A stretch of 6,326 nt of DNA from Anaerolineales bacterium (GTDB lineage: Bacteria; Chloroflexota; Anaerolineae; Anaerolineales; UBA4823), in assembly GCA_028687395.1 (NCBI GenBank), contig JAQUAE010000116.1, positions 1 to 6,326 on the forward strand, in the 5' to 3' direction. The translations under genes were made by a program, and so were the position numbers. Below are positions 1-4,755 of this stretch, piece after piece (position 1 is the stretch's first letter; each line of letters begins with the position of its first letter). Under the pieces are notes generated by a model. That model saw only the letters and a list, made by a program, of their open reading frames with translations. It did no database searches and was not told the origin of the DNA.

Positions 1-137
1 GGGGTATCGCGAGCAATATTCAACCCGGCAGGGCCATCGATGGCTGTGTCGATTTGATACCCCTCGTAAGCCAATCCACGTCGCAGGAACTTAAGGATCG
101 CCTCGTCATCCTCGATGATCAGTATTCGCGCGCTCAT
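1..137 (-). CDS. Response regulator receiver domain, N-terminus (truncated by window edge)
   Basis: Only the first 45 codons are inside the window. They read as the beginning of a CheY-like receiver domain: beta-1 ARILIIEDDEAIL, with the acidic pair D10-D11 that binds Mg2+ in this family, then helix 1 (KFLRRGLAYEGY) and beta-2 (QIDTAIDG). The phospho-acceptor Asp near residue 52-55 and any output domain lie outside, so the class cannot be fixed; an OmpR/PhoB-type DNA-binding regulator is the commonest match to such a start. The ATG at 137 follows a good Shine-Dalgarno sequence (TAGGAGG, 144-150) at 6 nt spacing. It lies 88 nt downstream of rpe in the same direction but probably has its own promoter, so a functional link to rpe is not implied. 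Confidence 0.85.
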   Translation of the reverse strand, partial: MSARILIIEDDEAILKFLRRGLAYEGYQIDTAIDGPAGLNIARDT

Positions 138-162
138 AGAAGGCCTCCTACCTATCGGTTAA

Positions 163-171
163 ACTATACCA
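163..171 (-). promoter_or_regulatory. Candidate extended -10 promoter for the response regulator gene
   Basis: On the minus strand the gap between rpe and the response regulator contains TGGTATAGT, which is an extended -10 element (TGn followed by TATAGT, 5 of 6 consensus bases). No convincing -35 hexamer lies 16-18 nt upstream, as is common for extended -10 promoters. A start site would fall near 156, leaving a leader of about 19 nt with the Shine-Dalgarno sequence in it. This is pattern recognition only. Confidence 0.4.
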
Positions 172-225
172 TATCCCGCATAAAGGCGTGAGCGATGCTT
201 CCAAGCGACCAGCCGGCCAGGATTA

Positions 226-897
226 TCAAGAACAGGCTGCTCGCAGCGCTCGCACGTTTTCGGCCACGCTGCTGTGCTTGTTGAAAATCGCTGAGCCTGC
301 CACCAGAATGGTTGCTCCGGCCTGCGCTGCCAGCGGGGCAGTCTCAGGTGTGATCCCGCCATCGACCTCCAGCTCCACCGCAGTCAGGTTGTGCTCGTCC
401 AGCATGCGGCGTAAACGGGCGACCTTATCGGTGCAGGTGGAAATGTAACTCTGCTCACCGAACCCCGGATTGACCGACATAACCAGCACCTGGTCCACAT
501 AGGGCAGGATCTCTTCGAGGGTGGAGATGGGCGTCGCCGGATTCAAGGTTACCCCCGCCTGGATGCCCGCTTCCTTAACACGTTGAATCGTGCGGTGCAA
601 GTGAGGGCAGGTTTCGACGTGCACGGTTAGGATATCCGACCCGGCGCGCACGTACTCGTCCAGCAGGGGATCGGGGTTCTCCACCATCAAGTGCACGTCG
701 AGCGGTGTGCCGGCCTGCCGGGCGATTGGGCTCAGGGCGGCAATCACCGGGACGCCAAAGGTCAGGTTGGGTACAAAGCGCCCATCCATCACATCGATAT
801 GGAGGTAATCCACGCCTGCCGCGATGGCTTCGTTGACTTGCTCGCCCAGGCGCGCCAGGTCCGCCGCCAGGATGGAAGGCGCGATCTTGATCCTCAC
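226..897 (-). CDS. rpe: Ribulose-phosphate 3-epimerase
   Basis: Interconverts D-ribulose 5-phosphate and D-xylulose 5-phosphate in the cytosolic pentose phosphate pathway. The 223-residue product has the usual length and the TIM-barrel motifs of the family: start IAPSILAADLARLG, HIDVMDGRFVPNLTFG (33-48), DVHLMVENP (67-75), VMSVNPGFGEQSY (139-151) and EVDGGI (177-182). H33, D35, H69 and D179 fit the metal ligands, with D35 and D179 as the acid/base pair. The phosphate-binding loop is seen in NPGFG and in the late VAGSAIF segment. Position 148 is Glu where many homologues have Gly (NPGFGGQ). The start is GTG, overlapping the rpiA stop as GTGA, with GGAGG 7 nt upstream inside rpiA, so translation is probably coupled. 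It catalyses the step parallel to RpiA, using the same substrate. Confidence 0.96.
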   Translation of the reverse strand: MRIKIAPSILAADLARLGEQVNEAIAAGVDYLHIDVMDGRFVPNLTFGVPVIAALSPIARQAGTPLDVHLMVENPDPLLDEYVRAGSDILTVHVETCPHLHRTIQRVKEAGIQAGVTLNPATPISTLEEILPYVDQVLVMSVNPGFGEQSYISTCTDKVARLRRMLDEHNLTAVELEVDGGITPETAPLAAQAGATILVAGSAIFNKHSSVAENVRALRAACS

Positions 898-1580
898 GGC
901 CGCGCCTCCAAGATGCGAATGCCCTCCTCACCCGCCACGATCACCTGGCTCGCCATGCCCAGAAACAAGCCGTGTTCCACGATTCCCGGCCGGTAGGCCA
1001 GTTGTTGCGCCAGTTGGTAAGCGTCGGGGATGCCGTCCTCGAACCAGCAGCGCGCCAGGTAATTGCCATTATCTGTCACGATCGGCGCGCCATCCTCTTC
1101 CAACCACAATTCCGCCCGGCAGCCCAGCGAGCCCAGCCAGCGAATGTGCGCCGTCGCCTCGAATTTGATGATTTCGACCGGCAACGCCCCCTTCGTCCCC
1201 AGGCGAGGGACGAGCTTCGACTCGTCGACGATCACCACGAAGCGCCGGGCGTGCACTTCGACCACCTTCTCGCGCAACAAAGCCCGCCCCAAGCCCTTAA
1301 TCAGGTCCAACTGCGCGTCCACCTCGTCAGCCCCATCCACTGCCAGGTCGATAGCCGGGTGCTCGCCAAGCGCCCCCAAAGGAATGCCGAGGCCGCACGC
1401 CTGGCGGGCAACCACCTCCGAGGTGGGGATGCCGACCACATTGCGCAACCGACCCGAGGCGATTTTTTCGCCCAATAAATCGACGAAACAAGCCGTTGTC
1501 GAGCCGCTGCCGATCCCTAAAACCATGTCGCTCTCGACGAATTCCAATGCTTTTTGTGCAGCCAGTTGTTTCAGGTTCAT
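894..1580 (-). CDS. rpiA: Ribose-5-phosphate isomerase A
   Basis: Converts ribose 5-phosphate and ribulose 5-phosphate in the non-oxidative pentose phosphate pathway. At 228 residues it is a normal RpiA. Visible motifs are the phosphate-binding GIGSGST (22-28), IPTSEVVARQ (51-60), DGADEVD (82-88; D82 and D85 match E. coli D81 and D84), the active-site segment KGLGRALLREK (95-105; K95 and E104 match the catalytic Lys94 and Glu103), VDESKLV (118-124), LPVEII (133-138), VTDNGN (168-173) and GIVEHGLF (199-206). The active-site loop reads KGLGRA rather than the E. coli type KGGGAA, which is a tolerated variation. The ATG at 1580 is preceded by GAGGTGG. The stop overlaps rpe by 4 nt and the cytochrome gene ends only 10 nt upstream, so the three genes look like one operon. 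Confidence 0.96.
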   Translation of the reverse strand: MNLKQLAAQKALEFVESDMVLGIGSGSTTACFVDLLGEKIASGRLRNVVGIPTSEVVARQACGLGIPLGALGEHPAIDLAVDGADEVDAQLDLIKGLGRALLREKVVEVHARRFVVIVDESKLVPRLGTKGALPVEIIKFEATAHIRWLGSLGCRAELWLEEDGAPIVTDNGNYLARCWFEDGIPDAYQLAQQLAYRPGIVEHGLFLGMASQVIVAGEEGIRILEARP

Positions 1581-1590
1581 TCCACCTCGG

Positions 1591-1992
1591 TTACTTCAAT
1601 GTCAACAGAAATGTCACCAGGTCGTTGATTTCCCCCTCAGTCAAGTCCTCGGCGTATTTGGCGTACATCACCCCGGCGATATAATCTTCCACGATGTAAG
1701 CATCCGGGTCCAGGATCGACTGGCGCAGATACTGCTCGGCGCTCATTCCCGGCTGGCGAGAGGCGGCCAGGCCGGCCACGCCTGCCAACGAAGGCCCTAC
1801 CAGGTTCATGCCGGGCTCGAGCGAGTGACAGGTGACGCATCCGGGCGCCAGGTTGGGACCGAGCATCGATTTTTCGAATAGGGATCGACCGCCTGGCGTA
1901 CTGGGTTGGTTCTGACCGGCGCAACCTGCCAGCCATCCACTGAGTATCGCCAGGCACAATATTGCACCCTTTATACTTTTCATCTTCTCCAT
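1591..1992 (-). CDS. Mono-heme class I cytochrome c, predicted lipoprotein
   Basis: Predicted exported electron carrier of 133 residues. It opens with a basic n-region (MEKMKSIKG), a hydrophobic stretch (11-22) and the lipobox LAGC (21-24), so Cys24 should be lipidated and the protein anchored on the outer face of the cytoplasmic membrane. A single heme-c site CVTCH is at 52-56. Downstream GPSLAGVAG (66-74) and a C-terminal segment with Met109 (GVMYAKY), the likely sixth iron ligand, followed by the closing helix (EGEINDLVTFLLTLK), are typical of small class I cytochromes and of cytochrome-c domains fused to oxidase subunit II. The partner enzyme is not in the window. The start is uncertain: ATG at 1992 is chosen, ATG at 1983 (MKSIKG) is equally possible with GGAG just upstream. 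An in-frame ATG at 2058 would lie upstream of the -10 box and give a poor signal peptide. Confidence 0.9.
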   Translation of the reverse strand: MEKMKSIKGAILCLAILSGWLAGCAGQNQPSTPGGRSLFEKSMLGPNLAPGCVTCHSLEPGMNLVGPSLAGVAGLAASRQPGMSAEQYLRQSILDPDAYIVEDYIAGVMYAKYAEDLTEGEINDLVTFLLTLK

Positions 1993-2041
1993 TCCCACAC
2001 AGCCACGCTCCAGGGCATGCTTTGGAACTCTAACCGTGAAA

Positions 2042-2047
2042 ATTATA
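2042..2047 (-). promoter_or_regulatory. Consensus -10 box (TATAAT), probable promoter of cytochrome-rpiA-rpe
   Basis: The minus strand reads GCGCTATAATTTTCACGG here, a perfect -10 hexamer in a short A+T island inside otherwise G+C-rich DNA. Start of transcription would be near 2035, giving a leader of about 43 nt to the ATG at 1992. No good -35 hexamer stands 16-18 nt upstream (CAGCGC there), so an activator or a weak core promoter is possible. Confidence 0.5.
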
Positions 2048-2186
2048 GCGCAAAACAACCCCCCGCGCTGCGCACCGAGGCGCGTTACCAGCCGGGAGGC
2101 ACATCAGCGTTACCCGCCCTCTCCTACATCCACTCCCCTCTCTCACCTCATGAGGCGCAAGCCCGCGGGGAGGGCGATAGTAGAAA

Positions 2187-2227
2187 TGGCAGGAGGGTAT
2201 TTGCCTGCCAGACGCACGCAAATACCC
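2187..2227 (-). terminator. Overlapping hairpins, possible terminator of the rplJL transcript
   Basis: Two perfect stems share bases. Stem B pairs GGGTATTTGC (2195-2204) with GCAAATACCC (2218-2227), 10 bp around a 13-nt loop. Stem A pairs TGGCAGG (2187-2193) with CCTGCCA (2204-2210), 7 bp around a 10-nt loop. They cannot both form completely. On the minus-strand transcript, stem A is followed by AUUUCUACUAU, only weakly U-rich, so this is not a textbook intrinsic terminator. Its place, about 70 nt past the rplL stop and before the next promoter, is what suggests termination. Confidence 0.4.
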
Positions 2228-2293
2228 CACACCATTTCATCCATGGTCACAATGCGGATGAATGGGACCTTGATTTGAGGTCAGTGCCAGACA

Positions 2294-2686
2294 CTATTGA
2301 ATCTCGACCACTGCCCCGGCCGCTTCGAGCTTGGCCTTGGCGTCCGCAGCAGCTTCCTTGCTGACAGCTTCCAGAACCTTGGAACCAGCGGTCTCGGCGA
2401 CCTCTTTGGCTTCCTTGAGTCCCAAGTTGGTGAACTGGCGGATGGTCTTGATCACCTCGATCTTCTTGGGTCCGGCGTCTTTGAGCACCACGGTGAATTC
2501 GGTCTTCTCCTCGGCAACTTCGGCAGCGCCTGCGCCGCCAGCGCCAGCCGCGGGAGCAGCCGCTGCCACAGCTACCGGCGCGGCCGCCGAGACGCCCCAG
2601 GTCTCCTCCAGCTTCTTCACCAACTCGGCCACTTCCAACACGCTCAATTTGCCAAGTTCAGTCACGAGCCTATCGATACTAGCCAT
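2294..2686 (-). CDS. rplL: 50S ribosomal protein L7/L12
   Basis: Stalk protein of the large subunit, present as several dimers bound to L10, which recruits and activates translation GTPases such as EF-Tu and EF-G. The 130 residues show the N-terminal dimerisation domain (VTELGKLSVLEVAELVKKLEE, about 8-28), a flexible Ala/Gly/Pro-rich hinge (about 33-58) and the C-terminal factor-binding domain with EKTEFTVVLKDAG (60-72), KKIEVIKTIRQFTNLGLKEAK (74-94) and AVSKEAAADAKAKLE (107-121). The lysines and arginine of the factor-binding face (K80, R83, K91) are kept. Some usually constant positions differ: TGLGL is TNLGL (N87) and KEGVSK is LEAVSK. ATG at 2686 follows AGGAG at about 8 nt. It is last in the ribosomal operon, 78 nt after rplJ, with its own well-formed leader. 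Confidence 0.97.
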   Translation of the reverse strand: MASIDRLVTELGKLSVLEVAELVKKLEETWGVSAAAPVAVAAAAPAAGAGGAGAAEVAEEKTEFTVVLKDAGPKKIEVIKTIRQFTNLGLKEAKEVAETAGSKVLEAVSKEAAADAKAKLEAAGAVVEIQ

Positions 2687-2764
2687 TTTCTTACTCCTGA
2701 TAATTTAATTTCTAACTTAAGCACTTGGTGAGTTGTCACCAATGATTTGCCGTTATTGGCGTCA
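2687..2764 (-). promoter_or_regulatory. rplJ-rplL spacer with hairpin and A+U-rich translation leader
   Basis: The 78-nt spacer has a perfect hairpin, TTGGTGA-CAAC-TCACCAA on the minus strand (2725-2742), then an A+U-rich unpaired run (2701-2720) before AGGAG and the rplL ATG. No U-tract follows the stem, so it is not a terminator. L7/L12 is needed in about fourfold or greater excess over L10, and such a leader could support high initiation on rplL or act as an RNA processing site. The role is inferred. Confidence 0.4.
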
Positions 2765-3301
2765 TTACGACGCTGGAGCAGGCGCGTTCTTATCTACGTA
2801 AGCCTGCAACACGGAAGCCAATTGCCTGGCCGGTTCGGCCAGCGTGCGCACAAGTTGGCTGGCTGGGGTAATGAGCAACCCCAAGAAGCGCGCTTGCATC
2901 ACAGCCAGAGGTGGCAAGTCCGCCAACGACTGGACGCTTTCCGCACGGATAGGTTCCTTATCCAGATATCCGCCCTTGATCTTCAGAGACTCGTTGGCGC
3001 GGGCAAAATCAGCCATGATCTTTGCCAGCACAGGGGGATCCTTGAAAGCAAAGCTGATGGCAGTCGAGCCTTCGAAAAAGCCCTCCGGGATGGGAAAGCC
3101 CTCCGCCTCGAAAGCCCGCTTGCCCAGGGTGTTCTTCACCACGTGGAATTCGCCGCCCGCTTCGCGTACCTTGTTGCGCAGATCGTCGATGTCCTTCATG
3201 GTCAAGCCTGTGTATTCCGCCAGGAACAACGCCTGGCTGTCGCTCGCCCACTTCTTATACAGGTCGATGACTTCGTTCTTGCGTTTCTTTGTGATAGCCA
3301 A
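2765..3301 (-). CDS. rplJ: 50S ribosomal protein L10
   Basis: Base of the L7/L12 stalk: its N-terminal domain binds 23S rRNA next to L11 and its C-terminal helix carries the L12 dimers. The 178 residues include the family features KKRKNEVIDLYKKW (5-18), ALFLAEYTGLT (24-34), the HVVKNTLGKRA segment (53-63), GSTAISFAF (78-86), and GGYLDKEPI. The C-terminal LVRTLAEPARQLASVLQAYVDK is the expected amphipathic L12-binding helix. The start is TTG at 3301: no ATG is available near the perfect Shine-Dalgarno AAGGAGGTGA, and the next residues match L10 starts. Its own leader (3323-3460) is the likely target of the L10-L12 complex, making the gene self-regulated. Confidence 0.97.
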   Translation of the reverse strand: MAITKKRKNEVIDLYKKWASDSQALFLAEYTGLTMKDIDDLRNKVREAGGEFHVVKNTLGKRAFEAEGFPIPEGFFEGSTAISFAFKDPPVLAKIMADFARANESLKIKGGYLDKEPIRAESVQSLADLPPLAVMQARFLGLLITPASQLVRTLAEPARQLASVLQAYVDKNAPAPAS

Positions 3302-3322
3302 TGGTTCTCACCTCCTTTCGTT

Positions 3323-3359
3323 AAAAAATCTTTGCCTGCAGCATCGCCCAGGCAAAGAT
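3323..3359 (-). terminator. Attenuator (intrinsic terminator) in the rplJ leader
   Basis: On the minus strand, ATCTTTGCCTG (3349-3359) pairs with CAGGCAAAGAT (3328-3338), 11 perfect base pairs around a 10-nt loop, and runs directly into six T residues (3323-3328). It ends about 20 nt before the rplJ start codon and just upstream of its Shine-Dalgarno sequence. A terminator here must be conditional, otherwise rplJ and rplL would never be read from upstream. See the L10 leader entry for the switch. Confidence 0.88.
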
Positions 3360-3460
3360 CCTCTTCCCACCTTCGTGGGAGTTCTGTCGAGAGTCTTGTT
3401 CACCTGGGCAGGAGATTAAGCTGCGAGATTTCGCTGTGCAGCGCCTGCTGTCACCGGCGA
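3346..3460 (-). promoter_or_regulatory. L10 leader RNA: L10-L12 binding aptamer plus antiterminator
   Basis: The minus-strand RNA has the hallmarks of the L10 leader family. UCGCC (3456-3460) pairs with GGUGA (3400-3404), GCAGG (3444-3448) pairs with CCUGC (3408-3412), and between them the asymmetric GGUGACA/CCA junction resembles the kink-turn region bound by L10; CUUAAUCU sits before the CCUGC strand. Small stems lie inside (CGCU/AGCG) and after it (UCCCAC-GAAG-GUGGGA, 3365-3380). GCCCAGG (3403-3409), part of both aptamer strands, is exactly complementary to CCUGGGC (3346-3352), part of the terminator's 5' arm and loop. So either the antiterminator forms, or, with the aptamer held by L10-L12, the terminator does. 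Transcription attenuation of rplJL by this complex is known in Bacillus subtilis; its use here is inferred. Confidence 0.82.
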
Positions 3461-3481
3461 GTGTTATTCTTTAGCAGTAGT

Positions 3482-4201
3482 TTACTCGCGCACCGCCAGC
3501 GTCTGAGCTTGAGCCGGGTCCACTTTGATCCCCGGCCCCATCGTTGAGGTCAGCGTGATGCGGCGGATGTATACGCCTTTCGTCGACGCCGGGCGGGCTT
3601 TGCGCACCGCTTCCATCAACGCAGAGAAGTTTTCGAACAGTTGTTTATACTCGAAGGACACCTTTCCGATGGGGACGTGCAGGTTTGCAGTCTTATCCAC
3701 GCGAAATTCCACGCGCCCAGCCTTGGCTTCCTCAATTACGCGGGGCAGGTCCTCTGCGGGGACTACCGTGCCTGCTTTCGGGTTGGGCATCAGGCCGCGC
3801 GGCCCGAGCACCTTGCCTAGGCGGCCCACCTGGCCCATCATGTCCTGCGTGGCAATGGCGACGTCGAAGTCCGTCCACCCGCCCTGAATCTTAGCTATGG
3901 TTTCATTATCGTCGGCGACAACATCGGCGCCAGCGTTGCGCGCCAGCATTGCGCCCTCGCCTTGAGCGAAGACCAGGACGCGCACCGATTTGCCCAGGCC
4001 ATGGGGCAAAACCACCACATCGCGCACCTGCTGGTCAGCATGGCGCGGGTCAACGCCGAGGCGAATGTGCACCTCGACGGTGCCATCGAACTTGGTAATC
4101 GAGGTCTCCTTGACCAGCGCGACCGCCTCCTCCGAGGAATAGGCCTTGTCTGGATCTACCTTGGCTGCAGCAGCCAGATACTTCTTACCGTGTTTAGTCA
4201 T
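3482..4201 (-). CDS. rplA: 50S ribosomal protein L1
   Basis: Forms the mobile L1 stalk that guides release of deacylated tRNA from the E site, and in many bacteria also represses its own mRNA. The 239-residue product has the normal length. It starts MTKHGKKYLAA, with EVHIRLGVDPRHADQQVRD (43-61), LPHGLGKSVRVLVFA (65-79), the signature GPRGLMPNPKAGTV (133-146), FRVDKTANLHVPIGKVSF (166-183) and the closing RITLTSTMGPGIKVD (214-228). The start at 4201 is chosen over an in-frame upstream ATG at 4249 because AAGGAG (4208-4213) lies 6 nt before it and family alignment begins there; the upstream ATG would read through the structured leader. rplK ends 55 nt upstream, and that gap carries a predicted L1 binding site. 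Confidence 0.97.
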   Translation of the reverse strand: MTKHGKKYLAAAAKVDPDKAYSSEEAVALVKETSITKFDGTVEVHIRLGVDPRHADQQVRDVVVLPHGLGKSVRVLVFAQGEGAMLARNAGADVVADDNETIAKIQGGWTDFDVAIATQDMMGQVGRLGKVLGPRGLMPNPKAGTVVPAEDLPRVIEEAKAGRVEFRVDKTANLHVPIGKVSFEYKQLFENFSALMEAVRKARPASTKGVYIRRITLTSTMGPGIKVDPAQAQTLAVRE

Positions 4202-4207
4202 TCCATA

Positions 4208-4250
4208 CTCCTTCGTGGTGCTAACGGGCAGGTGATTCTGCCCTCCCACC
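4208..4250 (-). promoter_or_regulatory. Predicted L1 protein binding site in the rplA leader, second copy
   Basis: The minus strand reads GGTGGGAGGG (4241-4250), completes a hairpin GGGCAG-AATCAC-CTGCCC (4226-4243), then GTTAGCA and CCAC (4215-4218), followed at once by GAAGGAG, the rplA Shine-Dalgarno. GUGG pairs with CCAC and the hairpin stacks above it, leaving an asymmetric loop GA/GUUAGCA. This is the two-helix plus asymmetric-loop form of L1 sites on 23S rRNA and mRNA (E. coli 23S has GGUGGGAGGC and AAUACCACC). It shares 28 of 31 flanking bases with the element before rplK, while the inner stem differs but remains paired. L1 binding would cover the ribosome binding site. Mimicry is inferred from memory of the rRNA sequence. 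Confidence 0.72.
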
Positions 4251-4256
4251 GACTAA

Positions 4257-4682
4257 TCAATCAACGATTTGAATACCCATATTGCGGGCAGTGCCTTCGA
4301 TCTGGCGCATGGCGCCCTCAAGGTCCACTGCATTCAGATCCTTCATCTTGAGCTCGGCGATCTCGCGAACCTGGGCGCGGCTGACCTTACCCATCTTTTC
4401 CCGCGGGGCATTGGCCGAGCCTTTATCCACGCCAGCAGCTTTCTTCAAAAGAATCGAAGTGGGCGGTGTCTTCAGGATGAAGGTGAAGGAGCCATCCATG
4501 TAGATGCTGATCTCAGCCGGGATGATTTCCCCTGCCCGGTTCGCAGTGCGGGCGTTGTATTCCTTACAGAACGCCATCAGGTTGATGCCATGCCCGGCCA
4601 GGGCAGGGCCGATGGGTGGCGCCGGGTTGGCTTTACCGGCCTGTATCTGTAAGCGTACGATGGTTTTGAGTTTCTTTGCCAC
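4257..4682 (-). CDS. rplK: 50S ribosomal protein L11
   Basis: Binds the GTPase-associated centre of 23S rRNA together with L10 and takes part in factor-dependent steps and in the stringent response; it is the thiostrepton site. The 141 residues match the family exactly in length. The N-terminal domain shows KTIVRLQIQAGKANPAPPIGP with the thiostrepton-contact prolines P22-P23 intact, then GHGINLMAFCKEYNART (30-46). The C-terminal RNA-binding domain has FILKTPPTSILLKKAAG (68-84), GKVSRAQVREIAELKMKDLNA (98-118) and a closing GTARNMGIQIVD. The start is GTG at 4682, with AAAGGAG (4691-4697) upstream; an in-frame ATG at 4730 would translate through the L1-site-like leader and lacks family support. 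It lies 72 nt after nusG and 55 nt before rplA. Confidence 0.97.
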   Translation of the reverse strand: MAKKLKTIVRLQIQAGKANPAPPIGPALAGHGINLMAFCKEYNARTANRAGEIIPAEISIYMDGSFTFILKTPPTSILLKKAAGVDKGSANAPREKMGKVSRAQVREIAELKMKDLNAVDLEGAMRQIEGTARNMGIQIVD

Positions 4683-4690
4683 TTTCAAAT

Positions 4691-4731
4691 CTCCTTTGTG
4701 GTAATAACGGGTGGAAGAACACCCTCCCACC
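4691..4731 (-). promoter_or_regulatory. Predicted L1 protein binding site in the rplK leader
   Basis: The minus strand reads GGTGGGAGGG (4722-4731), which completes the hairpin GGGTG-TTCTTC-CACCC (4709-4724), then GTTATTA and CCAC (4698-4701), with AAAGGAG, the rplK Shine-Dalgarno, directly next. GUGG:CCAC and the hairpin enclose an asymmetric GA/GUUAUUA loop, as in known L1 targets on 23S rRNA and L1-operon mRNA. In E. coli the L1 site also precedes rplK and controls both rplK and rplA, so the place is the expected one. Confidence 0.75.
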
Positions 4732-4737
4732 TTCTCA

Positions 4738-4755
4738 AGGCTGGTTCTTCAGCCT
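4738..4755 (-). repeat. Hairpin at the nusG stop codon
   Basis: AGGCTG (4738-4743) and CAGCCT (4750-4755) form a 6-bp stem with a 6-nt loop; its 5' end on the transcript touches the nusG TGA codon. There is no U-tract after it, so it should not terminate. It may separate nusG translation from the L1 site downstream or serve as an RNA processing signal; the sequence does not decide. Confidence 0.45.

Larger units (their letters stand above)
1993..2293. other. 301-nt non-coding gap between rplL and the cytochrome gene
   Basis: No credible gene lies here. Reading with the minus strand, it holds: an imperfect inverted repeat at 2232-2242/2256-2265 with one bulged base; two overlapping stems at 2187-2227 (separate entry); a 10-nt palindrome CCTCATGAGG at 2147-2156; a purine/pyrimidine-skewed stretch with complementary CTCCCC (2133-2138) and GGGGAG (2167-2172); and a consensus -10 box at 2042-2047. 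The most natural reading is the end of the rplJL transcript followed by the start of the cytochrome-rpiA-rpe transcript. The density of inverted repeats could also reflect a dispersed intergenic repeat, which one copy cannot show. Confidence 0.7.

Noticed and set aside
1063..1881. Long plus-strand open frame over rpiA and the cytochrome gene
   Set aside because: It is antisense to two well-supported genes, has no recognisable motif and no Shine-Dalgarno; G+C-rich DNA produces such frames readily.
2115..2176. Complementary CGCCCTCTCC and GGGGAGGGCG as a long-range stem
   Set aside because: The arms are low-complexity, more than 40 nt apart, and pair fully only with a wobble on the plus strand, which is not known to be transcribed here.
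2030..2278. Short frames on both strands in the rplL-cytochrome gap
   Set aside because: The products are Arg/Pro-rich with no family resemblance, overlap each other and the hairpins, and have no ribosome binding site.
2695..2742. Internal promoter for rplL in the A+T-rich spacer
   Set aside because: TTGGTG and TAAGTT stand 17 nt apart, but the -10 match is poor and the -35 lies in a perfect hairpin, which explains the sequence better.
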